A stretch of 64,000 nucleotides of DNA, taken from Tenodera sinensis (taxonomy: Eukaryota; Arthropoda; Insecta; Mantodea; Mantidae). Positions 54,820 through 64,000 of this stretch are shown here, piece by piece. The DNA is taken from positions 165,758,694 through 165,822,693 of the forward strand of contig CM060962.1 of NCBI GenBank assembly GCA_030765045.1, written 5' to 3'. Under the pieces are notes generated by a model, which ran no database searches, was not told the DNA's origin, and saw only the letters and a program-made list of their open reading frames with translations. Positions within the stretch are counted from its first letter, which is position 1, and each line of letters opens with the position of its first letter. The position numbers and the translations under genes were made by a program.

Positions 54820-55395
54820 TTATACAGGAGGAACCTACTGCTTTGGTGGTATGTTAACCAGGGATTCTACATGATGAGTGTAACAAATATGCCCAATAAA
54901 ATTACTGTCAATAAAGAACCGTTTTGCCAAAAAAAATTAACTTGTACAAAATATTTGGAGCCATCTAGCTTCTTGGGGAATGGATATAAATGGTTCATTA
55001 TTTCACTAACTGTTGCACAAACATTGTTTAAATAATGCTTTAATGCATTTCTATCTTAATTCAAGTGAATTTAGTCACAATTTAATGTTTAAATGTCATG
55101 CAAAATTTGATTTCTAAGAGAGATTTAGCAATGTCATGTTAACATTAAATTGTGACTAATTTATTTGAATTGAAGTAAAAACACATTACAACATTGTTCT
55201 CACAATGTTTTTGTGACAGTTAGTGAGATAATAAACCATTTAGATCCATTCGTCAAGAAGCTAGATGGCTGCAAATATTTGACACAAATTATTTTTTTCA
55301 CTGAAACAGTAATTGTATTGGACATATTTGTTACACTCATGTAGAATCCCTAGTTAATGTATGGCTGCAGCAGTACCTTCCACCCGGTACATTAG
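54820..55395. repeat. Long imperfect inverted repeat (foldback element)
   Basis: The left arm (about 54820-55090) and right arm (about 55140-55395, complemented) share GGGATTCTACATGA, GTGTAACAAATATG, CCATCTAGCTTCTTG, TCACTAACTGT and AGTCACAATTTAATGTT. The centre forms an inner hairpin around GATTTCTAAGAGAGATTTAG. Arms differ by many substitutions. Open frames within it are not convincing. Confidence 0.82.
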
Positions 55396-55444
55396 CCAAA
55401 TTTTCTAGTTACAAATGGTGTTTCTTATCAAAGAACCAGAATGT

Positions 55445-56037
55445 TTATGGGGATATAATACTTTTGTCTAAAGGTTCATAAAATATTCCTGTTTTTTCTT
55501 GCTGCTGTTGAAAGCTGACAAGACCTCCTGCACCTAGTGTTTGCAATATATATTCTTCCACTTGCTGATGATGTTCTTCATTGAGATTATATCCTTGTAT
55601 TGTGGGTGAAGTACTTTTGCTCCTAGGCTGTATATATTTTCTCCACTTTTCAACAAGATGTAGTTTATAAATATTAAAAATAGAAGCACTATTAACAGTG
55701 AAGTATTCTTCATGTTTGAATCCGGTTTTCTGAGTCACTTTATTTACACCACCTTCACTTTTAAAATGTTGGAAAAACTGGAACATTTTCAACATCATTC
55801 GATTTCATACTCAGCCATTGGGTGACTGAAGCCATCTTCTTTCTCCACCACCACTCTGCTGCTACAGTCCAATTGATATCTGGTGCTAGGGGCAAAAAAT
55901 TTTAACATTTCATTCAATGCCAGGATTCCAAAATTTACTACTGTATTACTGTTTTTGATTATGAAAATAAAATTGTTAAAATCACTCACTTTACCAATAG
56001 AATTGAACATTTGGGAAGAAATTGACTCTCTCTCCAC
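55445..56037 (-). other. Unrecognised minus-strand open frames
   Basis: Two adjoining frames. 56037-55795 ends STRYQLDCSSRVVVEKEDGF plus SHPMAEYEIE, and 55798-55445 contains KWRKYIQPRSKSTSPTIQGY, NLNEEHHQQVEEYILQTLG and KTGIFYEPLDKSIISP. The first overlaps the R2-like frame on the other strand and may be its shadow. The second does not overlap a known feature and has a protein-like composition. I do not recognise the family. Confidence 0.3.
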
Positions 56038-56484
56038 TTCATATAAACTGAAAACAAATTTGGAACTCCTTATATCATCACCACTCTTCCAGGCAGATCA
56101 GAAATTCACAATAATTAAGACATTAATACATCCCAGTTTAGTATATCCATTTCATACGATACATCCAACCAAGATACCCTATAAATTTGTAAATGATGCA
56201 GACATAATGGTAAGAGGAGCACTTAAAGAAATTTTGCAAATGCCTAGTGATCTTTCCAATGATATGATCTATTCCGATCACAAAATTCAAGGGATTAGGC
56301 CTATTTTGTTCTGCATGGGAAATCTATTTACAGCATAGCAATACGTGCAAGATATTAATTATTGCAAATATTCCCTTTCTTGATAAACAAGTACTCTCCC
56401 TCAAGAAATTTCATCCAGTCTCACTGCATTGAACATTCCAAATTTAGATAAAATTATCAATAAGTATGGAAATATAGACACACA
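55800..56484 (+). pseudogene. R2-like LINE fragment, RT C-terminal region
   Basis: A 152-codon open frame (55883-56338) contains ADQKFTIIKTLIHPSLVYPF, IPYKFVNDADIMVRGALKEI and LQMPSDLSNDMIYSDHKIQG. These match the thumb and post-RT region of R2-type LINEs in arthropods, where a (Q/A)DQK...H..IPxK..D..VR..LK..L.LP..... block precedes the zinc-binding domain. It continues in degraded form (FLDKQVLSLKKFHPVSLH) to about 56480, where LINE C begins. Its C-terminal continuation is found at 60662-61073. Confidence 0.7.
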
Positions 56485-56490
56485 AAAAGT

Positions 56491-57673
56491 ATGCCAACAA
56501 AGATGGCGGCAAGTAACATAAAAGTTATGCATTGCTGTACAAATAATGGACAAATTAATGAATTTAAGGATTGTGAAGGAGGTAATATAGTGATAAGTGG
56601 TGAAGACATGCCTAAATATAATGGCACAAGTGAAGGTAATATAATACTGAACAATATGGGAAAGCTGTATTCAAGAAAATTAGGTGGGAGTCGAACATGT
56701 GTTGCTTATGAAAGTGCCGCATCCCTACAAATAATAATTCGAAACTTAAAAAAGGAACTGGATATAGCCAATGAAGAGAAGCATAGATTAAGAGAAGAAA
56801 TTTGTAGCTTAAAACAGGAAATAAATATATTGGCAAATACACGGGATAATGCAGACCAGAAATATGAAAACGTGACTACTGATTGTAGCAATGAAAACGG
56901 ATCAAATCACGCGACGGTTGTACAGGGAAGGAGAAAGGGGTATATTGCAAAGAAAAGAACCCAAGTCAGACAGACGCAATTGATCAATGAAATGCAGCAA
57001 AGAAATAAATATTTACCGCTGCATCAAATTACGCCAGAACCTAACCTCCTGCATAATGAAAATGACGAAATTGTGCTAGGACCTAACCTCCAACATAATG
57101 AAAATGAAGAAAAAAGTGTTTCAGAAGAATCTGAACACTCTTGAATATGAGGATGCCCCTCATGCTGAATTGTATGAAAGAAAAACAGCGATAATTATGG
57201 GAGACTCCATGGTGTGGCATGTTGGGAAATACATAGATGCTGACGCAATGGTATACTGCTATCCTGGTTCCGGAATTCAACATCTTGAAAAGAAGTTACA
57301 AGAAAACAGAGATGACCCGGATATTGTAATATTGCACTCGGGTACAAACAACCTAATTTCATCCAGCTCACCAGAAGATATCATGGACAAAATGAACCAC
57401 ATTGTGGAAGTGACAAAGGATTTATATCCTATGGCAAAAGTGTGTGTTAGTGGAGTGTTGCACAGAAGAGACCAGGACTTAAGATATGTGGACACTGTGA
57501 ACTCTACGCTGGACTGGGTATGCCAACAAAATAACTGTATATTTGTAGATGGTAATGTGTGGATCGGGGAGCATGATATTGGGTGGGATGGCTTGCATCT
57601 AAACAGAAAGGGAACTGAGAAATTTGGTAAACTACTGAATAGGATGATACACCATATTAAACCAAAAAACTAG
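56491..57673 (+). pseudogene. LINE C ORF1: coiled coil plus SGNH esterase
   Basis: First frame 56491-57144 starts MPTKMAASNIKV, with a coiled coil (IIIRNLKKELDIANEEKHRL, REEICSLKQEINIL). A second frame, overlapping from 57098, carries TAIIMGDSMVWHVGKYID (block I, GDS), VILHSGTNNL (block III, GTNN) and IGWDGLHLNRKGTEKFGKLL (block V, D-x2-H with the catalytic pair). The ancestral ORF must have been continuous through an A-rich stretch (GAAGAAAAAAG) near 57110. CR1-type LINEs are known to carry such an esterase in ORF1, thought to act in RNA-protein or membrane interaction during retrotransposition. The catalytic Ser, Asp and His are all present. Confidence 0.82.
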
Positions 57674-57724
57674 ATTTTACTTACAGCGGTAGATCAAAAG
57701 CAGGTGAGACAATAACAATAAATC

Positions 57725-58505
57725 AATCACTTTCAACCAATAGATGTAGTGAAACTTCTAATAAACTCAGTATCTTTCATTTAAACATTCAATATATACA
57801 TTCAAAGCTACTGGCTTTAACTCAAATACTAAACGACTTAAATGTGGACATTTGTGTTATAACTGAACATGGTACTAGGAATAATGATAAATGTAAAATT
57901 GATAATTACCTAGTTGGTTCAAAATATTTTAGACCCACTTATCGGGGAGGGGGAGTCATTATATATGCAAGGAATGGAATAAGAGTGACTGAAGTAGATG
58001 TAAATAGTCATTGCAAAGGTCTTAGAGGCAGCTGCAATTAAAGTTGCTACAAATATAGGTAATATACTTGTGTTTGGAATTTATCGGTCACCCTCATCAT
58101 GTGTCAGTGAATTTCTTTTACATCTAGATACAATGCTACATGATGATGTAGATATTGATACAAAAGTTATTATTGCTGGTGATTTTAACATTAATGTAGA
58201 TCCTTGTAACCGAACATACAAAAATCTGAAGGAAATTTTCAATTGTTATAGTATTAAAGATATAATTCAGGAACCAACTAGAGTCACAAATAGTAGCTCC
58301 TCTATCATAGATCATGTTGCATCTAATTTAAAAAAGATTAATTCATCTGTGTTTGAAACATACATTTCTGATCATTATGCTCAATTAGTTGACTTTTTTG
58401 TTACTCTGTATAAGAAGGACAACAAAGAAATTAGAATCATAAGGAATTTAAACAAGGAAAATATAAATAATTTGACAAATAACTTAGCTGTTGAAGAATA
58501 GGGTG
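57725..58505 (+). pseudogene. LINE C ORF2, endonuclease
   Basis: LSIFHLNIQYIHSKLLALTQ, VDICVITEHGTRNND, RGGGVIIYARNGIRVTEVD; a one-base shift near 58022 links this to EAAAIKVATNIGNILVFGIY, RSPSS, VIIAGDFNINVDP and a TYISDHYAQLVDF end. The E, GDFN and SDH residues of APE nucleases are in place. TAG at 58499. Confidence 0.8.
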
Positions 58506-60508
58506 CCATTTTTTGTAATAGTAATAATGTTGATGATAAGTGGAATGAATTTTACAAAATATTTACAACAAACCTTAATCTCTCATGTCCACAGAAAAGT
58601 ATAGTTATAAATAATGTTAAAAAAACAAAGTTACCTCTAGAGACAAGGAAACTAAAAAAGCAAATGAAAGTCATGTATGATTTATATAAAAGTACATCAA
58701 TGGAATACTATAAAAACAAGTATAAGAATGTAAAAAAGAAATACTTGAGTAGCTTACAAAGTGTTAAAATTAATGCATACAGAGAAAAAATGGGTAATTC
58801 TAAGAATATTAGCAAAACTGCATGGGGTCTGATAAATGAAACTAGAAAACACTTGCTTTCACAAGAAAACATTAAACTAAAAGCAAATGGAGTAATTATT
58901 GATGATCCTGTTGTTATAAGTCAAAACTTCAATGACTTCTTTCTAAGTGTTCCCACACAGACACCAAACTTGTCAAATTATGTAAATAACAATCCGTCAG
59001 TGAGCTCCTCCCTTTTTCTTAAACCAACAACAGAAGAAGAAATAGGTAAAATAATTGATAAATTATCAAATAAACTTGGCTGTGGATGGGATGAAATTAG
59101 TCCTAGACTGTTAAAATGCTGTAAAAATGTTCTAGTAAAACCACTAACATATCTAATTAATTATTCTCTTCAGCAGGCAAATTTCCTGAAATACTCAAAT
59201 TAGGAGTAATAAGACCAATATTAAAAAAAGGGGATGAACATCAAATTGATAACTGCAGACCTATTACTCTAACTTCGGAAATAGCAAAATTATTTGAAAG
59301 AATTACATTGTTAAGATTAAATCATTATCTAATGTGATGGAAAATTTTCAACATGGTTTTAGAAAAGGACGATCCACTGTCTCTGCCATTAATCAATATA
59401 TCCATGAAGTAATAGAAAAACTAGAAAATAACGAGAAGGTCAGCACTCTTTTCTTTGATTTATCTAAAGCGTTTGACTGTGTTGACCAAAATATTTTAAT
59501 AAGTAAACTAGCAAACTATGGCATAAGGGGAATACCACATGAATTAATTAGGAGTTATCTAATTGGAAGAAGACAGTATACAGAAATAACATACAAAAAA
59601 GGGAAACGATTTCATACAGTAAAATCAAAAGTTGAAATCGTTAAATATGGCGTGCCGCAGGGTTCGGTATTAGGTCCACTATTATTTATAATCTATATTA
59701 ATGATATTAAATGTCTGGAAAATAGCTCAGTTGTAACCTATGCAGATGACCTACAGTTGTGTGCTAGAATAAAACCGTAGAAGACTTAAACATGACCCTT
59801 AATAAAAGTGCCTATACTCTGATAAATTATTTTCATTCCATAAATTTACAATGCAACATGGGAAAAACTAAGATAATGCACAATAGTATTCTGAAGAACA
59901 GTTGCAATATAACACTGAAAATAAACAGCAATAGTATGGAAGAAGTGAGAACACAGAAATTTTTAGGTGTTATTGTAGATAATTGCCTGACATGGGCACA
60001 ACATATTGAGCACATTTGCAATAAAATCAGTAAGTCTGTATATCTACTGAGATACTTCAGCAAATATAAAAACCAGAATATTTTAAAACTTATCTATTAT
60101 GGATGTATCTACCCACATTTAATTTATGCTATTGAAATATGGGGGGCTGCTGCAAAAACACTTATGAATAGGCTACTTCTCTATCAAAAGAAAAGTGTTC
60201 GAATTATGTTTAATTTAAAAGCTAGGGTATCTTACAGGGAAACATTTATTAACAAAAGAATACTCACCATTTATTCTCCGTATGTGTATAGAGTAATAAT
60301 GTTAATAATAGATAAGTATCAACCAATAAAAAATAATCAGATACATGAATATAATACAAGAAGCAACATGAACTATCATAGAGATAATATAAATAAAAGT
60401 GTGTCTATGAAAGATTCACTATATCAGGGTATAAAGCTATTTAATAAACTGCTGTGTGATGTTAAACCGATTGCAGAAGTATCAAAACGACAATTTGCTA
60501 ATTGAAGG
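58506..60508 (+). pseudogene. LINE C ORF2, reverse transcriptase
   Basis: Linker 58664-59203 (YKSTSMEYYKNKYKNVKKKY, LSNKLGCGWDEISPRLLKCC), then shifted RPILKKGDEHQIDNCRPITL, and from 59334 FQHGFRKGRSTVSAINQYIH, FFDLSKAFDCVDQNILISKL, YGVPQGSVLGPLLFIIYIND and VVTYADDLQL. The C-terminal block at 59792-60505 has KFLGVIVDNCLTWAQHIEHI, YYGCIYPHLIYAIEIWGAA and LLLYQKKSVRIMF. Three or more frame breaks. RT of the CR1/Jockey type; the parallel LINE B copy supports alignment. Confidence 0.83.
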
Positions 60509-60661
60509 AATTTTTAATAAATAGATGCTTATATAGTTTGGATGAGTTGTAAATGTTTGTATTATAAATGTATTTATTATGTATATGTATGTATTAACCG
60601 ATATATCCAACAACATTTATATGTTCTATATGGATGAAATAAAAAAAAAATTAAAAAAAAA

Positions 60662-61073
60662 ACTATAGGAAAGATCACATGAGAACTGGACTAAAAAAAG
60701 AACACAAAGGGAAGGGCGTAATTTTATAAAAACAGTATACTCCAGCTAACAGATGGCTTCAGAATCATAAAGGCTTCACTTGGAGTGAATGAAGAGAAGC
60801 CTTAAAGATGACAGCGAACATAACAGCAGTCCGTAGTGTACCTGGCAGATCAAAAGGCAATAGCCTCTGTCGGCACTGCCACAGAGAGATTGAAACGCTT
60901 GCACATGTTCTTGGATCTTGCCCTTATGGTGATTTACCATGCAATTCGCATCATCATGCTGTGCATTCTCTAATTGCAGACAGTCTGAGAGGGAAAGGAT
61001 ACATTGTTTTCGAAGAAGTACACAGTGTCTTTGATGAAGGCAGCAACAGAAGAATCAACATAATTGCCTTCAA
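60662..61073 (+). pseudogene. R2-like LINE fragment, zinc domain and C-terminus
   Basis: In one frame with two stops: KDHMRTGLKKEHKGKGVIL, NRWLQNHKGFTWSE (TGA for Trp), REALKMTANITAVRSVPGRS. Then the CCHC domain CRHCHREIETLAHVLGSCP and HHHAVHSLIADSLRGKGYIV, FEEVHSVFDEGSNRRINIIA. The C-x2-C...H.....C block followed by a conserved H and an endonuclease-like region is characteristic of R2-type C-termini. The frame runs into (CAA)n. It completes the fragment at 55800-56484. Confidence 0.72.
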
Positions 61074-61283
61074 ACAACAACAACAACAACAACAACAATA
61101 ATAATAGTAACAATAACAACAACAATAACACAACAATCACAACAATAACAATAATAATAGTAGTAATAATGATGATAATAGTGATGATGATGATGGTGGT
61201 GGTGGTGATGGTGGTGGTGGTGGCGGCAGCGAGGGTAAGGGCGACGGCGACGGCGACGGTGATGGTGATGATGATACCCACTA
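61074..61283 (+). repeat. Complex microsatellite (CAA)n/(AAT)n/(GAT)n/(GGT)n
   Basis: Begins as the CAA tail of the R2-like LINE and changes gradually into AAT, GAT, GGT and GGCGAC units over about 210 bases. Confidence 0.93.
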
Positions 61284-61309
61284 ATAAATGATAAGAGGGT
61301 ACAGAAGGT

Positions 61310-62195
61310 CATGTGAATATAAAATATCAGACTTTTTCATGTCAGACATTATTCCTGTTAACCATGTGCTGCATAAAGCTGCTAAAATGGCACTAATGAG
61401 TAGCAGAAGAGTCTGTGGTAGAAACTGTGCAACAATAATGAAACCTATAACTAGTTATGGATCACTAATGCAGTGGAAAAAGTTTGAGCAAGTGGAGGCT
61501 ATCAAAGAACTGGGAAAGGTGCAGAGACTAGCCTGCTAAGCCATAACTGGTGGAATTGACAGTACACCTATAGTTGGGATGGAAACTATGCTCAGTCTGC
61601 CTCCATTGCATCTATGGATTAAAATGGATGGCTGGACCATATAGATTAAAGACTGGGAACAATTAAAAACCAACAGGATATTTGGGACATCATACCAGTA
61701 TGTTGGATGATGTTGGGTTCAAGACAATTGCAGAAATGCCAGGAGACTTTATGAAGCCATCTCTCTGTCTCAACAAGTCCTTCAATGTAATAATTGAAGG
61801 TATGGAGAACTGGGAGGCCAATCACCAACACCAATCAGAGGATATTGTATGGTTCACTGACGGATATAAAACAAAAGACAGAACAGGTGCTGGTTTATCT
61901 GAAAGACAGCCCAAGCTGCAGAAGTGGTATTCCTTGGAAAATCTGACCACAGATTCCTGTATGCCATCAGGGCTTATGTGGAGGAGAGTGAAAACAGATG
62001 CTACAGGGAACATGGCTTCTGATATACTCAGACAGCAGGTAGCATTGAGGACATTATCAGCTCAGAGATCATTAAGGAGTGTTGAGAAGCTCTAGAAAGG
62101 CTAGTGGAATGCAATAGACTTACCTCTAGCATGGGTCCCTGTCCAAGAAACAGAGATATGGAAAGCAAATGTTGCAACAGTCATGTCTTAAAAGA
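61310..62195 (+). pseudogene. LINE relic: post-RT region and RNase H
   Basis: SLMQWKKFEQVEAIKELGKV, QRLAC, AITGGIDSTPIVGMETMLSL plus PPLHL is the block between RT and RNase H of an insect-type LINE. Further on, DIVWFTDGYKTKDRTGAGLS is a TDGS-type RNase H motif. The frames in between are broken. RT and endonuclease are absent. Confidence 0.6.
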
Positions 62196-62534
62196 AGTTA
62201 TGCAATCCCCAAATTAAAGGGGAACAAAACACAAAAATCATGTTTCTTCCTAATTGAAGGTTATGGCCTATAAAATGCAGTGATGAGATTGTTTTCTTCC
62301 TAAGCAATACTGTTATTGCTGTGTAAGTGAAATACTAAACACCTCACATGTCATCAACTCCATCCGTGCACTGCCAGTATGTGGAAATTCACAACTTGCT
62401 TACTGCTGCATGTACACTAATATGTTTTCTTAAATTGTTTTGTTGGTATTAATGTTCTAGGGCAGTGTACTTTATGGTGGTATTACTGAGTCACTTTAGT
62501 ATTATACAAACAACGTAATATTGTGAAAAATAAA

Positions 62535-62710
62535 ATGTCTCAATGTTGTACATATGGCTGCAATGTGAGAAGCAAAACATAAAAGGGAATTTATTTTCAC
62601 ACATTTCCAGAGGCCAATCTCCCAAAAGATATAGAATATGGGTAGAATTTTGCAAAAGAAAAGATTTTTTGGCTTGGTCCCAGTATTTGTTTATGTTCCT
62701 TCCATTTTAA
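62535..62710 (+). pseudogene. THAP-domain remnant
   Basis: ATG at 62535 opens MSQCCTYGCNVRSKT, then TAA, then KGIYFHTFPEANLPKD, and in another frame RIWVEFCKRKDFLAWSQ. THAP zinc fingers begin Cx4C, followed by an FxxFP block, then W...(C/V)xRKDW and S; the order and spacing fit. The domain occurs in P-element transposases and in host DNA-binding proteins. Two breaks in 60 codons show it is not functional. Confidence 0.55.
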
Positions 62711-62740
62711 GGGCATTTATAAATAGACATAGTTATTAAT

Positions 62741-63220
62741 AAATTATAGTTTTAAAAAACTAAAAAAAAACATGCTTTTATAACAAACCAAACTAAAAAG
62801 TAGAAAATCATTTGTAATTATGAAGACTTTGTTCTATAAAGTCAAGTAGTTCAATATATTTCAAAATTTTGTGATAAGTTTAAAATAAAAGCTAATTTAT
62901 ACTAACAAAATAAGAAGTTTTACTGTAAAAAGGCATGGGGTGCTTTTCACGTTACTTTTATCATAACTTTACTTTTATAAACAGCTAGCAATGTAACTAT
63001 TTAGAACATTAGATATCCAACACCCCATGCTTTTTTACAATAAAATGTATTATTTTGTTAATATAGATTAGTGTTATTTTAAACTTATTACCAAATTTTT
63101 AAATACATTGAACTACTTGACTTTATAGAACAAATTCTTCATAATTAAAAATTATTTTCTACTTTTTAGTTTGGTTTGTTATAAAAGCGTGTATTTTTTT
63201 GTTTTTTAAAACTATAATTT
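62741..63220. repeat. Foldback/MITE with 200-bp inverted arms
   Basis: Arms 62741-62942 (starting AAATTATAGTTTTAAAAAAC, ending GGCATGGGGTG) and 63021-63220 (the complement) are highly similar along their length and enclose about 78 bases. The whole could form a 200-bp hairpin. No coding frame. Confidence 0.9.
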
Positions 63221-63409
63221 ATTTTTAACTTTTTAGTCTCAAGTTTTTCTATTCAATCTTTTTCAAAATTTTTAATTTGAAATCTTTTAAAAATTTCTGA
63301 GTTCGAAATTTCTTTCAAATATTTTTTGAAAATTTTCAAATCACCTTTTTTGGAACAGTATTAGATTACAATTACCGTTTTAACTACACTATCAGCGATT
63401 GTGGACTTC

Positions 63410-63670
63410 CTGGCCCTCTGTAAACTTCGAGCCGCAATCCTTCCCCCAAAATCTTGTGTCCCTCCCAGGTCCTCTCTCTGGGCATCTCCATCTTTCAATA
63501 TTTTCAAGGGCTATAATTCCTTTGTCCAGTGTAACATGTGTTGATTTCTGAACTACCAGATGTTGTGGGTATCTTGGTCCTGTATGATCTCTGGTCCGCG
63601 TTATTTCCCCTGGGTCTCATGTTCCTTTCAGGTCCTATCTCTGGACATCTACGTCATCCAATACATAAAT
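63410..63670. repeat. Degenerate tandem repeat
   Basis: CAGGTCCTCTCTCTGGGCATCT at about 63467 and CAGGTCCTATCTCTGGACATCT at about 63629 are corresponding points of two diverged units about 160 bases long. Confidence 0.6.
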
Positions 63671-63739
63671 ATGTATTTGTTTAATTAAAGAATTTTCAGG
63701 GTGCATGTAGAAATGTGACTTAGCGACATCTAAGATGTC

Positions 63740-64000
63740 ATAACTGTACCATTTTCTATAAACTTAGCTTGGTCATTCTTTGTCCTGACAATCCCGGTCA
63801 GCACATTAGGACAAATTATGGTATTATCATCAATCCTTGACATGTATACAAATTTACAAGTCTATCAGAAGCCTCAAGTTTGTGGCAATTATGTTACATT
63901 GTTAAATTTAGCCAAGTCGCTTTTTATCCTGATGTTGCTGGTCAGGACATTAGGACAAAGTCATGATATTATATTGTCATTGGCCCTTGATATGTGTGCA
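63740..64000. repeat. Degenerate tandem repeat, about 142-bp unit, running off the window
   Basis: CGGTCAGCACATTAGGACAAA at about 63797 and TGGTCAGGACATTAGGACAAA at about 63940, with similar flanks (CCTTGACATGTATAC against CCTTGATATGTGTGC), show at least two units. Confidence 0.65.

Larger units (their letters stand above)
56485..60661 (+). mobile_element. CR1-like LINE with esterase ORF1 (LINE C)
   Basis: Has ORF1 with coiled coil and SGNH esterase domain, ORF2 with APE endonuclease and RT but no RNase H, and an A-rich tail (about 60641-60661) after TGGATGAAATAA. It separates the two parts of an R2-like LINE and was therefore inserted into it. Nearly full length, but with several one-base frameshifts in each ORF. 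Confidence 0.85.

Noticed and set aside
54775..55035. 86-codon open frame on the plus strand
   Set aside because: It lies in the left arm of the long inverted repeat and has no recognisable motif; the corresponding stretch of the other arm is not open.
61064..61312. Open frames rich in Asn, His, Val or Thr
   Set aside because: Translations of the trinucleotide microsatellite on both strands.

Overview
This is a transposon-dense, AT-rich eukaryotic chromosome segment, most likely from an invertebrate animal and probably an insect. That placement is an inference. It rests on the repertoire (Ty3/gypsy LTR elements, a Penelope-like element, I-, CR1- and R2-type LINEs, a mariner/Tc1-like transposase, several tRNA-derived SINEs) and on one SINE (about 30690-30902) that resembles a family I remember from polyneopteran insects. 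No prokaryotic features are present.

Host gene. Two exons of a galactose mutarotase (aldose 1-epimerase, GALM-like) gene lie on the + strand at 7733-7892 and 32419-32599. They splice in phase across an intron of about 24.5 kb and carry the two conserved catalytic carboxylates of the family. Other exons were not found and may lie outside the window. A GC-richer open stretch at 7-328 (- strand) may be an exon of a different gene.

Layout. 1-6300: a decayed minus-strand Ty3/gypsy element (gag, protease, RT, RNase H, integrase, several frameshifts), its integrase cut by an (AT)n tract. 9677-16601: a solo LTR of one gypsy family, split by a complete minus-strand LTR retrotransposon (9909-16177). 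The inserted element has virtually identical 784-785 bp LTRs and intact gag and protease frames, but about 1.8 kb of RT, RNase H and integrase core is missing. 18225-28660: three I-type LINE copies with endonuclease, RT and RNase H parts, plus a SINE. 29100-31600: a dispersed repeat, a SINE and the zinc-knuckle ORF1 of a LINE. 33480-36440: a minus-strand CR1/Jockey-type LINE. 37688-48980: a Penelope-like element invaded by a SINE and by a full-length gypsy element (38940-47190, TSD ATAT). 50120-53580: a LINE relic with a short insert, then a dead DDE transposase interrupted by a palindromic MITE. 54800-62200: a long inverted repeat, then an R2-like LINE interrupted by a CR1-like LINE whose ORF1 encodes an SGNH esterase, then another LINE relic. 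62535-64000: a THAP-domain remnant, a foldback element and degenerate tandem repeats.

The two related gypsy elements share an unusual coiled-coil gag without a zinc knuckle and a gag/pro overlap that needs a -1 frameshift. One has a canonical slippery heptamer (GGGAAAC) with a predicted stem six bases downstream. The other has a near-cognate heptamer and a perfect 8-bp hairpin. The RT-less copy with identical LTRs looks like a recently mobile, trans-mobilised gag-pro element, and I regard it as the most interesting object in the window.
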